This document shows, one piece after another, positions 1 to 11,535 of a DNA stretch of 64,000 nt. The stretch's first letter is position 1; every line of letters begins with the position of its first letter. The position numbers were made by a program, and so were the translations under genes. The notes beneath the pieces are model-generated. The model did no database searches, was not told the origin of the DNA, and was given only the letters and a program-made list of their open reading frames with translations. This DNA is from Metaphire vulgaris (Eukaryota; Annelida; Clitellata; Crassiclitellata; Megascolecidae). The stretch is taken from NCBI GenBank assembly GCA_018105865.1, contig CM030861.1:4755684-4819683 (forward strand). The letters run 5' to 3'.

Positions 1-120
1 AAAATTTAACTTGAACCTTGAAGCTTTTGGTCGGACCGGACCTCAGACGTGTCGCGGTACAAATTCCGGACCGCGACGCAAACAATTTGAGCAGCCCTGT
101 AATATAAAAGGGGTGCTATA

Positions 121-367
121 GGACAAAATGTCTTTGGACAAAATGTCATGGGGATAAAATGTCACGGACAAGATGTAATGGGGATAAAATGTCTCGGACA
201 AGATGTAATGGGGATAAAATGTCACGGACAAGATGTAAAATGGGGATAAAATGTCACGGACAAGATGTAATGGGGATAAAATGTAACTCTAAGCTTAACC
301 CTTACCATAACCACAACCCTAACCCGGGAAATTTTATCTGTGACATTTTGTCCAAGGACATTTTGTC
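121..367. mobile_element. MITE with GGACAAAATGTC inverted ends and an internal minisatellite
   Basis: The left end has two tandem GGACAAAATGTC words (about 121-148) and the right end the inverse GACATTTTGTCC words (about 341-367). Between them lie about four copies of a roughly 32-bp unit built from GGGGATAAAATGTCACGGAC and AAGATGTAAT, then a short CCCTAA-like stretch. The ends are a dimer of the word that also seeds the internal repeat. Confidence 0.65.
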
Positions 368-1212
368 CTCAGATACTTTGTCCGGCCACGATAAAAGGTT
401 ATCATATAAAAGGCTACCAAAGACTGACACCATGGTCCAAGCATTGTGAGTTGATCCTGCAAAACTGCGAATGCCAACAGCAGCAGCAGCAGCAGCAGCA
501 ACACTATGATGAATTCTGAATAAAGACAAGAGAAGTGAAAGTAAGATCGACCAATTGGCACCAAAATGATATTACTGCCGTGCATAGAAAACGTCTTTTG
601 ATTATATATTTCTCCGTCGTTCACAACGCAGCACAGCGTTTGATGCAGTTCCTGCGGGACTGACTATAGACTGTAACTGCATTGGCGTCTGTGTTGGGGT
701 GGTGTTGAGTCTTTTCTTTTTTCTGTTAACGACTTCTTTTGTGGTAAATTCAGTTTCTGTTTCATTTTAAGACTTCTGAATAAGCGGTGAGTTGACTGCA
801 TTGACCCCGCCTCCTCCTCCTCCTCCTCCTCCTGCTCCTCCTTCTCACTCTGTCGCCGGATCGTGACAAAGTGTGAAATCAACCGACGTTCACACTAAAT
901 AGATCAATAAATCAATATGCTATTCGATTGAAACCTATTAAGCGTCTCTAAGTGAGTAGGCACTGATCATACAAGGAGAGAGAAGATGACGTCGACACCT
1001 CGCTTAACCGATTGATCGTTCCCGTCGTTCATTTGAACGCCCTTTCGACAGCTCAGCTAATGAAACGGTCACGACTGAATGCGCTGATACAGACGCTCTA
1101 AGTCTTTTGCAAACGAAGACAAAGAGCCCGGTGTGTATTCTAACACGGACATGTTTTTACCGTAGACTTGTTCCGAATATTTCTGCGCTAACTGTGCTAT
1201 GCTATTAGCATT
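368..1212. other. Intergenic stretch with short triplet runs
   Basis: Contains a CAG run (about 480-500) and a TCC run (about 808-843). Short open frames across these are low-complexity artefacts. Nothing else recognised. Confidence 0.6.
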
Positions 1213-1385
1213 CAGAGGCGTAGCGTCCCAATGGCTACTATGGCTCGAGCCATGGGCGGCACATGCGGAGGGGGCGGCAAATTAAGCGGTGATGACCTTT
1301 TTTGCTTGTCAGGCATAAGAACAGCAGATTGAGGGCAGCATTTTTTCAGGAGCCATGGGCGGCACAAGACCACGCTACGTCACTG
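1213..1385. mobile_element. hAT-like MITE (173 bp)
   Basis: Ends CAGAGGCGTAGCG and CGCTACGTCACTG form an imperfect terminal inverted repeat (TIR). Flanks TTAGCATT and TTAGCATG are a 7/8 target duplication. Contains the GATGACC-T-GCTTGTCA module at about 1291-1312. Confidence 0.75.
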
Positions 1386-1719
1386 TTAGCATGAACATCA
1401 GCGAAGGGAAAGCGCCTGTTTCAAATTTCAATTAGCCTAAAGTTTATGCATATTTAGCATCGTTTTAAGCTGGCTTTTTTCCTTGGTGTAGACTATATTT
1501 TAATATTTCGAATTAGGGGAGGGGGAGAGAGTGGGAGATACCATTGCTCTGATCTACAAGAAGTCAATGGTAGTTATTATTCTCGAAGAACCCGTGACTT
1601 TTCTGTGTTGCAGGTGTTGCTAACATCCTTTTCTGTCATATAAACCACTCAAACCAACCAAAGATCTCTACACTGCGGACATTGGCTGGAATCATTGAAT
1701 CGTTTGGCTTTTGGCTTTA

Positions 1720-3140
1720 CGATGCATGCCTACGCTGACGACGTGCAGCCTACCTATTCGTCCTGCCTATGCCGTCTGATGCCGGTGAACTTCGCACACG
1801 AGCTGAATCGTGCATAGCGGCAGTCCGGGTATGGACCGATCGGAATCGACTCTCGCTGAACCCGGCGAAGAAGGATTTTCTCTTTATCTTTATCTCTTTA
1901 TCTTCTTGACGACTTCTATAGCGCCGTACGCACGACGAAGGTCGAAGTCAAAGGCGCTTTGACATACTTTGGCATGCCGATGGGGAACGTCGGATAACAG
2001 AGACAGCGTAAAGTCAGCCCTGATGGAAACGACGGAAATCGCCGCCCAAACGCCCACGGTAGCGAATCCCGTAGAAAGGAGCCTTCCGCTGTAGAACCGT
2101 CCGCACCAGGCACGTCAAAGGAACAAAAACACGGGATGAGATGTTGAAAATTCCGCAGATGTTGTAAGAACTGTCCGCGAGGTGAGCCACACTGAGAATT
2201 TCTGAGATGCGGACTCCCGTGAGTAAACCGTTGCCTCTGGCTCGCTGGCTTCTCTGGCTTCTCTGGCTCGCTTCTCTGGCTTCTCTGGTTTCTTCTCTGG
2301 CTTCTCTGGTTTCTTCTCTGGCTTCTCTGGTTTCTTCTCTGGCTTCTCTGGCTCGCTACCCCTCACAGGGGACACCTAATTGGCCGCACCGCCTTCGATG
2401 TTGAGGATGCAGCTAAAGGCGCCCTCTAGCCAGCTCCGTCTACTCGGTGTACTCCTCGATGAGTCGCTTTCGTTCGACGCACAACTGAACAATAGACCTA
2501 CTATCCGGTCAGGATACTTTCACTTGCGACGGATCAGGGAAGTGCGACGCTACCTACCAACATTACCTACCAACATTACCTACCAACATTACCTACCAAC
2601 ATTACCTACCAACATTACCTACCAACATTACCTACCAACATCGGCGGTCATCGACTTGGTCCGGGCACTGGTGGTTGCCCGCATCGACTATTGTAATAGT
2701 CTGCCATACGGACTACCGGATAGGCAACTAAATCGACTTCAGATGGTTCTGAATGTTTCGGCTCGTCTTATCTACAGGACCAGATGGAGTGCCCACGTCA
2801 CGCCGCTCCTGAAGGATCGTCTACACTGGTTGCGGATCCCCCCGATCGCGTGACGTTCAAACGACTTTGGCTTATGCACCGAGCGCTTAACGACCCATTC
2901 TGTCCGACCTACCTGTCCGAACTGTTCGAAAGATCCTCGACGGTTGAACGACGCTCTCAGCTACGCTCGGGCTGATCGTCCCTCCGCCGCTTAAGACAGC
3001 AGGGTTTGGGGACAGGTCCTTTCGACGAGGGGGCCCCACCGCGTGGAACTCGCTTCCGAAGTCGCTCACAGTCGAGACACTGCCGGATAGGTTCCGAAAA
3101 CAACTGAAAACACACCTATTTAACATATCATTTTTGTAAA
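1720..3140 (+). pseudogene. LINE (CR1/L2-like) reverse-transcriptase remnant with insertions
   Basis: 1720-1880 encodes a YADD-box stretch (MHAYADDVQPTYSS) and AAVRVWTDRNRLSLNPAKKD. About 2400-2960 continues with LLGVLLDESLSFDAQLN, ARIDYCNSLPYGLPDRQLNR and LLKDRLHWLRIPP. The frame breaks between these by a roughly 510-bp insertion rich in a CTTCTCTGG tandem repeat (2245-2360). A 13-bp unit (ACCTACCAACATT) is repeated about seven times inside the RT at 2549-2641. 3' end: a tail with AAAGCGCTTTTG, then a long CTA array. Confidence 0.85.
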
Positions 3141-3198
3141 GCGCTTTTGACTTAGGCCCTTTTAGCTTTGCCTTACGGCGCTCCAGAAATCGTCCTGT

Positions 3199-3199
3199 A

Positions 3200-3278
<79 letters not shown>

Positions 3279-3429
3279 GCTACTACTGCTACTGCTACTG
3301 CTACCACTACTGCTACTACTACTGCTACTGCCACCACTACTGCCACTACTGCCACCACTACCACCACCACCACCACTGCTGCTGCTGCTGCCACCACTAC
3401 TGCCACTGCCACCACCACCACTACCACTA

Positions 3430-3498
<69 letters not shown>

Positions 3499-3527
3499 AT
3501 AATAATAATAACAATAATAATAATATA
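3199..3527. repeat. CTA/CTG/CCA triplet array followed by AAT
   Basis: About 300 bp of CTA with CTG and CCA variants, ending in AAT repeats, directly after the 3' tail of the LINE. Open frames across it are artefacts. Confidence 0.95.
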
Positions 3528-4492
3528 ATAAAAAGATACTGTAGGTCTATGCTGGACACACACACACTTATAATGTAGACTGCAGATGACGCAATGTATT
3601 TCTACATATATAGGATTGTTGCATATTAGATAGATATTCATGTGACGGTTGCAGTTTCATGATAATCCGTCTCAACGAGGATTCCTTCCTCAGACGAAAT
3701 GGAATTATGGCGACGTTTGTTAAAATGGATGTCGACTTATTGCATTAACCGGAACGTCTAATAAAAACTATGCGTTGATATTGACAAATGAGAATTTCCG
3801 AGAAATGCTCTTCTTATTAAGTCTCATGCATAGAGTTGTCCAACCCAGCACATTAAAAGGCGTTAGGGGAGACAATGAATTCTAGTCTGTCACCACTCAC
3901 CAGAGTGCCGCGGCACTAAAAGAGACCGCTGGTGCTCAATGAGAGAGGAGGTGGGGAGAGAAAGAGAAGAGAGAGAGAGAGAGAAAAAGAGAAAGAGAAG
4001 AGAGAGAGAGAGGGGGGGTAATTGACATTGTAATGCGCCATCCAGGATCGTTAGGTCTGATTCCCGCGCAGTGCATTTGACAAGAGGTGTCATGAACATA
4101 GTTCGTCTTAGTCTGATTTAGATAAATAAGTTAAATTGAAATTTTTATCATAGCTAAATTTACGAGCCTGAGATTAGACACAGTTGTAAATTTACCTAGA
4201 CGCAGTTTTTTTTAAACACGAGAATTCTATGATTGAGTGTTTAGTTCAATAAAATCTGAAACTTGAGTAAGAAATATTGTGGTCTAAGAATTTTTGATCA
4301 CCGTTTTCCGCTTCTAAGTTTTCCAAATCTCGGGGGCCAGTTTGCCCAATTCCGCGGCTCACAGGAACAAATTTCCCTAATAATGTGGCTCTACGCAGAG
4401 TCCTCTGTTGAGAACTTTACGATTATATTTAAAGCGTGAAAACGTTTGTCAGTCTGCGTATCAAACATTCTGTGTATTCAATAACTCATCCA
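3528..4492. other. Gene-free stretch with a GA-rich run
   Basis: No coding signal recognised. A purine-rich GA run lies at about 3940-4017. Confidence 0.6.
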
Positions 4493-4797
4493 CAGAGGCG
4501 GTTCCACGTGGGAGATGAGTGAGGATATGCATCCCCACCGGACTTTTTTGCTTGTAAACAACCTATTTTTGAGTAAAATTCTAGTAAAACTACGGGGTAA
4601 ACTGCGGATGACCTTTTTTGCTTGTCAACCTATTTTTTGGTGAAACTGTAATAAAATTAGGGGTAAAAGTCCCTTTTGTCAGCGTTTTTCGGCAAGGTTT
4701 AGGCCTATTGATTTTTCCTTCTATTTTCATTCCGCTCCCACCAACTTCCTATGAATTCATTTCATCCCCCCACCAAGAAATCCTGGAACCGCCACTG
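4493..4797. mobile_element. hAT-like MITE (305 bp)
   Basis: TIRs CAGAGGCGGTTCCA and GGAACCGCCACTG; perfect 8-bp TSD CTCATCCA (4485-4492 and 4798-4805). The internal T-rich GCTTGT module occurs twice (about 4541-4558 and 4607-4627), as an internal duplication. Confidence 0.9.
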
Positions 4798-5340
4798 CTC
4801 ATCCACACCAAGCAAAGCGTTTGCTGACGATTACTAGGCAACAGAAATATATGAAATAAAACGTCACTGAGTTTGAAATGTAGTGCGGAACATAAATCAA
4901 ACTGTTAATACGGTCAATGGATATGTTGCATAATATAGCAAATAGACATCCACATAAGACAAACGTGCGAGAACCAGTCTTTGCCGTGCAACGCGTTGCG
5001 GTCAGATGGACAGCAGTTTTCGCTGCGCAAGAGTTCATGCACTGAACCTATATAGTGAAGGCAAAACAAAGAATCGATGTTTTAGAAATGAGAAATGCTG
5101 CACGATGTTATTATTATTATTATATCAGTGAGAAAATATAACAGTTCAACCACCTGTCAATTTCTAAGTCTGTCAATCAGAAAATAAGTGTTAACGCAAA
5201 ATCATTGAATGAATCAACGATCTCAATGATTTCTTGATTTCAAAAGATTTCTAAGCAACCAAGGAGTGCGGCACTAATTGTGTCATAGGCAATGTCACTC
5301 ATTTGGCGTTCGATGGTTGAGCTAAGCCTATGATTCTCCC

Positions 5341-5490
5341 CAGTGGCGTCGCTAGGGTTGGTGTCACCCAGAGCGGTAAAATCGTGGTGTCACATTTAGA
5401 CTTTCTTGGCAAAAAAAGGTCATCCTTGTCCGATGGTTCATCCTTGTTTAAGCCTAGATGGTGATTCTCACCCCTCTCTCGACGCCACTG
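5341..5490. mobile_element. hAT-like MITE (150 bp)
   Basis: Ends CAGTGGCGTCGCTAGG and CGACGCCACTG; perfect 8-bp TSD ATTCTCCC (5333-5340, 5491-5498). The shared module is present in reverse (about 5405-5425). Confidence 0.9.
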
Positions 5491-5548
5491 ATTCTCCCCG
5501 CTTATGAATCTTCACTCAGTGAATGACTTAATGTGCGTTAACAACCAC

Positions 5549-5555
5549 CACCACC

Positions 5556-5598
<43 letters not shown>

Positions 5599-5622
5599 AT
5601 GATGATGATGATGATGATGATG

Positions 5623-5666
<44 letters not shown>

Positions 5667-5672
5667 TCTTAT
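5549..5672. repeat. Compound AGT / GAT / AAT triplet array
   Basis: Three successive triplet types without interruption; low complexity. Confidence 0.9.
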
Positions 5673-5783
5673 TGTTGTTATTATTATTAGTATTATAACC
5701 AGAATTAAAATCAATAAAAAAATTATTGCAAGAATTTGTTCAAAGTATCAATGTGAGTCATTAGCGTAGAGTCATGTAACTCT

Positions 5784-5927
<144 letters not shown>

Positions 5928-6289
5928 TCTATCCGACGCTTTTAATGTTGACAGCGTCGTCTGAATTGGACAGAAGAGAACGGGAATTCCACAGTCAGTT
6001 TCCTTCATCTCCCTCGAGTCCCTCCTATCTCCTACGTAGGAACATTTTCCAGTGAAAATAGAATCGAAATAAATTGTGATTGATCAGCAATAATTCACGG
6101 CTCCTCCCCTCACACCCGTTAACCTGCGCAGGACACCTTCAATCGCCCTCTGGGCATTGACTCCGGTAACGCTTTCACACACTCTCTATATGCCATATTA
6201 AATCGACGTTTATCTCTTTCGCCAGAAATGGAACATTGAATATCATTGGAGTCCATGGGCCTATTGGAGACCTTCAGTTAGGCTCTGAG

Positions 6290-6483
6290 CAGTGTTTAAT
6301 CTAGGCCGTTTCCGGGGGGAATTGCCCTTTCCCCCGGAAATTTCAAATTCTCCCCCCAGAAATTTTGGAATACTACATGGACTAACAGCGGCCCCTAGCA
6401 GAATAGCAGAATCCCCCCGGCGTTGTCAGTTCCCCCCGGCTTTTTCAGTTCCCCCGGAGTCCAGGAGTCTAGATTAAACACTG
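6290..6483. mobile_element. hAT-like MITE, CAGTGTTTAATCTAG family
   Basis: TIRs CAGTGTTTAATCTAG and CTAGATTAAACACTG; perfect TSD GCTCTGAG (6282-6289, 6484-6491). The interior carries C- and G-runs. Related pieces: 23904-24073, about 25755-25822 and about 62840-62946. Confidence 0.93.
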
Positions 6484-6491
6484 GCTCTGAG

Positions 6492-7555
6492 TTTAGGCGA
6501 TGGACTGAAATCAGACGTGAAATCCAGTACAGTAGATGCAACCAGTAGTTGTAAAATGGTTTACAACAGGTCGTAGACTGATTTCAATCGCGCTGTTATT
6601 CAGCGTCCACGGTTGATCATGAGAAATTCCCTTCTTAAATGCGACGCATCGACGAGTCTCATTACAATCGGCAGAATATTCAGTCGAAGTCCATCTTTTT
6701 ATTCCATTTATTCATTTTCAACCGTCAGTCTCCGGGCATTAGAAGGATAATCGACCGCTCCGATCGGCAGAGGCGCTCACATTGAATCCGCAGAAATGAT
6801 GATTATTTCCGTCAAATTGGACATAAATAATAAATAACGCGATAACGGTTCTTCACAAGTCACGCAATATATTGGATAATGCATTCCAATTATCAGACCC
6901 CGTCTCTTCTCATTGAGCGACGCTCCCCTCCCCCCCTCCCTCTCCTTCTCCTCCTCCTCCTACTCCTCCTCCTCCTCCCTCCTCCCTCTCCTTCTTCTTC
7001 TCCTCCTCCTCCTTCTCCGCAGTCGACGACAGTACTAATAGATGGAGCAACATGTTGGATGACGACGACACTTCTCTTCACCTTCACCTTTTCTCCTTCT
7101 CTTCCGTTATCTTTCTTCTGCGATATAGTTGCCGTGGGGACGATTGATAGTTCCAGTTTATCTCTGGCCACCAGAGCAGCAGCAGCAGCAGCAGCGGCGG
7201 CGGCGGCGTCACAGTAGGAATGAATCTTAAAAACAGGGGCAGAGAATTTCGCGCTCCTCGTCGGTCGTTACCGACGCAGGCTTATATATTTAAATGGGCG
7301 CTACATAAATAGATGCGTTTCCTCTGTGAATGTACGTCACCCTGTTGCCCTCCGGAGATAATAGCAATGTAGACTGAAGAGGAACTGCGTTGCGGTCAAA
7401 TCAATCGAATGAAGTCTAGAAAGAAACAACCAATTGAATCGTTCGCTTCCAAGCTAAAATCGCACTTGTTTCGGAAATCTTACTGTGATTGATTGTAAAT
7501 CGCTCTTGTCTATATATGGCCTTAGTCGTGTTATAGCGTTTGGATAAATTAGCTG

Positions 7556-7557
<2 letters not shown>
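6492..7557. other. Gene-free stretch with CTC/TCC and AGC/GCG runs
   Basis: TC-rich triplets at 6920-7015 and AGC/GCG triplets at 7174-7208 create spurious proline/leucine/alanine-rich frames. No gene recognised. Confidence 0.6.

Positions 7558-7606
<49 letters not shown>
7558..7606. repeat. AAT triplet array
   Basis: About sixteen pure AAT units. Confidence 0.95.
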
Positions 7607-7607
<1 letters not shown>

Positions 7608-7924
7608 TCTGGAATATTGTTTCGTTTCTTCGGAAAACTTAGTTTCGATAGAAAATCCCAAAACCAACAAGAATCCGGCGACGTCACAGGTGGTCTGGCT
7701 TTTAAAAAACTAAGATCGAAATTCATTGTTAAAGATGAAAATTACTCTTCCGAATAGAATAGATAAACAAAATTCCAACAGCACAGCATATCGCCGTTGT
7801 CTTAAATTCAGTTCATTTGACACCCATTGCTCTGACTTTCATTACTTCATTCACAGATAAACTTTGAACTACGTCTAAACACAGGAGGCGTTTTAGAATG
7901 CTACACTCATAAAACCAACACGGC

Positions 7925-8099
7925 CAGGGATATTTTTACACCCCCTAACACGCTCAACACCCCTCCCCCAATTTGAGGTCAACACCCCAAAATTTTCTAA
8001 TCTAACAATGGCTAACAATGGTATGTACCCCAAATAGCCCCAGAACAACCCCACATTTTACCGATACCCCCCAAATTCACAATCCTAGAAATAACCCTG
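7925..8099. mobile_element. hAT-like MITE, CAGGGATATTTTT family (175 bp)
   Basis: Ends CAGGGATATTTTTACACC and AGAAATAACCCTG; perfect 8-bp TSD AACACGGC (7917-7924, 8100-8107). The interior is ACCCC/CACCCC-rich. Relatives: 10867-11029, 25669-25726 (partial) and 41961-42297. Confidence 0.93.
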
Positions 8100-8107
8100 A
8101 ACACGGC

Positions 8108-9060
8108 ACAGATACACATTTCTAATGAATATATTTTCTAAATGCATCGTTGCCAAAGGTAGATGCTCGGATCTCTTCATTACGATAATGAACTGGAAAA
8201 ACACCAGGAGCTTTCCGATTAGAAATACATTGGATATGAATGTTGTACTTTTGAGAAAACTATTCTATCTTCGTCATATTCATTTTTAAACTAATTGCAA
8301 GACAAGTTTAATTTAATTACTCATTAATGAAAATTCTTAATTGCAAAAAACACATTTCTAATAACGATGAAACAAACGCCTCTGGTTCTTAAGCAGAACA
8401 TCAGCAGCTCTTTGAAGGGTTTTCTAAAATGCCGAAAGGACAACGCTAAAAATCTTCAGGAGGCTTATGTAACATTTACATTTATCCAATAATTAGTATA
8501 TGTTGTAGAAGCTACTATTTCAAAATTATCTAATGATAAACATCATGCATTTTTAGATTGCTAAAAATATCGTCTTAAGCAAACAAGCAATACGCAATCG
8601 CCCAAGTGTATCTTTGCACAAACTTTAGGCTAATCTTATTAGTCGCGAAGTTGGTTATTATTTGTAGTTACATTTCTTATATTTTCAACTCTTGAAATGT
8701 TGAGTAAATGTAAGATGAGTTGCAGAAATACTTGGAATCTAGGATGAATGTTAAACGTTTGTTCAACTGATTAATTATTATTTGGATAAAATATATATGT
8801 ATTAATTAATAAAAATCAATAAAGGTAGGCCTATAATATTTCATTGACCTTATCTACAAAGTGAAAAAGTCAAATTCCTTCTCGAGTCTCATGGGTTAAT
8901 AGGGCGGCGCTGATCTCCGTTGCTATAGCCCTCAGCCAGGTGTGCAATACCACGGATACAGCTGGGCTAGTACATTACATATAGCGTACCTGTTTGACTT
9001 ATCGCAGCATTTTATCACTGCTCCTCATTTTACCACCGCCTTTTAGCGAGTAATGTTGAG
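8108..9060. other. AT-rich gene-free stretch
   Basis: Nothing recognised by eye beyond AT-rich unique-looking DNA. Confidence 0.5.
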
Positions 9061-9069
9061 TCGACCTTA

Positions 9070-9144
9070 GGGCTCCTGCGGGCCTCGAACCCGCGACCTT
9101 CTGCTCCATTGTCCAACGTTGTTACCACTCTGCTAACTTCCCGT
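9070..9144 (-). repeat. tRNA-derived SINE-like / tRNA pseudogene
   Basis: On the minus strand the order is an A-box-like TTAGCAGAGTGGTAAC and a B-box GGTTCGAGGCC at normal spacing, ending GCAGGAGCCC. The stems are imperfect, so this is more likely a SINE head or pseudogene than a working tRNA. Confidence 0.6.
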
Positions 9145-9629
9145 CCTTATCCGACCGTATTTGCGCTGTGATTCCCTACTATTCGACGCCAATCATTGCA
9201 TTTCAACATATCACTGAAAAAATACGCGAACGCATTTATCTAAGCACCTCAAAGATAGACTTTTCGATGGCGCACTGCGGATCTTGCAATCAAATTTGCT
9301 GAGTAGTGAAACTTATCTCACCCCCACCCCCACATCGAGCAACGCTCAAAGTCAATGTCGTGCAAACAGTTCACACATTAATAATTAATTATTATTCTTT
9401 AGATGAAAATTCAGAGTTTTAAATAGATACGTTGTTCAGAAATTCATTGTAATATTTATAATCAATGTAAATTTAGATTTCAAGATGAGATTTTTCGCTT
9501 TAGTGAGGCGGGAACGAAGAGTATTCAGATATTAAATCGATTTTTCGGGCACAAAATCCAAAATGTTTGACTTCACGAATGCTTTGAATTTATTTATAGA
9601 CAGTGAATCAGACTCGTCTGATATTTTAA

Positions 9630-9701
9630 CCCCTTAACTGGGGATCCCGGATATATCCGTCCATTTTACATTGAGTTACAGTTAAACACACGGTTAATGG
9701 G
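9630..9701. mobile_element. Very short piggyBac-like foldback (72 bp)
   Basis: Flanked by TTAA (9626-9629, 9702-9705) with inner ends CCCCTTAACTGGGG and inverse CGGTTAATGGG, i.e. TTAACCC...GGGTTAA as in piggyBac MITEs. No transposase in the window. Confidence 0.55.
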
Positions 9702-9775
9702 TTAACATTGTTTTTTTTTAAATTTACAAATCTTTTAATAATGCGAAGGAGGAACATGCATCGCTACAAATTGCA

Positions 9776-9776
<1 letters not shown>

Positions 9777-9823
<47 letters not shown>
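9777..9823. repeat. TA dinucleotide array
   Basis: About 22 TA units. Confidence 0.95.
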
Positions 9824-9825
<2 letters not shown>

Positions 9826-10569
9826 GATGCTCATTCGCTCGCTCTGCTACTGGACAACATTTTGATCGCCAGCTCTGCGCCACGTAATAATTAGGCCTAT
9901 GTACGTTAAAATCACGCAAATTCATGACGCACAAGCAACAAACACACTAAACGGAGAGAAATGATGCTAAACCGTGTTAAACTACGAACATTCTAGCAAC
10001 GTCGTCGAACATCGTTACACATCGCGCGACGTAAGGGCTAAATTTATAGCCAACGTGCCAACCAACGCAGACTAAACCGTCTAAACGATAGTCAACCTAT
10101 ATCAGACAGAGAGGGTCAGATTTCAAATTACTGGACAACTTATTATTCAGTGGTCCGGAGAGGATCAACAGGCGGGGCATTTAAGTGGACAGACGATGCC
10201 GGATAGGAAATTTTTGAGTCGGATAGGAAGGGTTTTGAGTCCGATTGATTGAGTGGCGGTTGATACGATAGCTCTATTATTAACCAATCGAATGACAGTT
10301 ACGCCAAGAGGCGCTGCAATGCTTTTTCGGTGGGAACGCACGGGAACTGCGTTCCCAACTTCCCACTCCTTTTTTAAAAAAAACAGATTCGTTTATATCG
10401 AATCATCGATATGCCATAATCAACGTTTAACTTACCGTCAGTGCGTTTTTCAGTGGTAACGCATGGGAATGGCGTAAATTACAGTATAAAAACAGCGAAC
10501 TAGGCTATAATAGATACGGTGGGGTCTATACAAAGTGCTGTTTTGTTGCTAATATGGCATGCTTGAGCT

Positions 10570-11130
10570 TTGGACCCACAGCATCGAAACATGGATCTCT
10601 ACTATGCGATTCAAAAAATAAAAAAAACACTTGTACAAGTGTTTGAGGAACGGAGCCAAAATCCTGGCCCAGACTGTAAGAATGCAACAGCTGCTGCTGC
10701 TGCTGCTGCTGAACATCCAATGTGTTTAAAGGAGTTGTACTCAATGTACTGCACCAAAAAATACAAAAATGACCTTTCCAATGATTTAAATGTCTTCTAC
10801 AAGAAACTTGGTGAGTCAATTGCGAAAATATTACTTTCCAATGAGGATCTTGAACTGGGTCAATGGCATGGCTATTTTTACACCCCCTAGCACCCCCAAC
10901 AACTTCGATTTGAGGCCGACACCCCCAACACCCCCGATCTCAGCTATGGGATGACCTTTTTGTTTTTTTGGCAGCGGACCCCCAGAATTTACCGACACCC
11001 CCAAATTGATAATCCTAGAAATAACCCTGCTCAATGGGCTCGCATACTAGATCAGAGACACTGGGTAGAAACATTTGAAAGAATAACAATTAGGAATTTA
11101 TACAGCAGTCAGCAGGCTACAACTGATTGA
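10570..11130 (+). pseudogene. Unknown protein fragment interrupted by a MITE
   Basis: An open frame from about 10591 (MDLYYAIQKIKKTLVQVFEE) reads through a GCT-encoded alanine run, then CLKELYSMYCTKKYKNDLSN and SIAKILLSNEDLELGQW, where the MITE 10867-11029 begins. Skipping the MITE and one TSD copy, the same frame continues as ARILDQRHWVETFERITIRN, then stops at about 11130. That continuity suggests a once-intact protein of about 125 residues or more. No family recognised. Confidence 0.45.
10867..11029. mobile_element. hAT-like MITE inside an open frame (163 bp)
   Basis: Left end CATGGCTATTTTTACACC (diverged from CAGGGATATTTTT), right end AGAAATAACCCTG; flanks GTCAATGG and CTCAATGG (7/8). 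Confidence 0.8.
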
Positions 11131-11257
11131 AAGAGAACTCATTCGTGGATTCCGTGAATATACCTTATGAAAAGAACATATTCGGGTAAACAATTTCAGT
11201 TTCTTCTAATGAGTGTAAAAGGGAATTCTCACAAATGAACGGCTAATCACCTCAATG

Positions 11258-11535
11258 CAGAGCCGTAACTAGGGCGGGGGGGGGGCAAGTCGCCCCGGGC
11301 GCCGACCCGGGGGCGCTTTTTTGAGTGTGAACAAAAAATTTACTGGGTGTAAAAAAAGATAAGCCGTGACAACTAAAAAAAGGCCATCACCCCAAAAATC
11401 GAGTGTTCATTTATTTATAGGAAAGGAATGAGAAAACTGTGACGATTAAGAAAAGGTCATCACCGAAATTTCGAAATTTAGGGGCGCAAAATGGAAATCT
11501 TGCCCCGGGCGTCGAAAACCATAGTTACGGCTCTG
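11258..11535. mobile_element. hAT-like MITE, CAGAGCCGTAACTAGGG family (278 bp)
   Basis: Ends CAGAGCCGTAACTAGGG and AGTTACGGCTCTG; perfect TSD CCTCAATG (11250-11257, 11536-11543). Two diverged reverse copies of the shared module. Second copy at 57232-57467. Confidence 0.93.

Noticed and set aside
2245..2641. Tandem repeats resembling a CRISPR array
   Set aside because: Units of 9-18 and 13 bp are directly adjacent with no unique spacers, in a eukaryotic LINE; not CRISPR.
3162..3641. Poly-Ser/Thr/Val reading frames of about 130-160 codons
   Set aside because: They only translate the CTA/CTG triplet array in different frames; no unique protein sequence.
9070..9144. Functional tRNA gene
   Set aside because: A- and B-boxes are present, but the acceptor and anticodon stems do not pair well; a SINE or pseudogene is more likely. 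The same holds for 23352-23440, 54281-54361 and 60951-61022.
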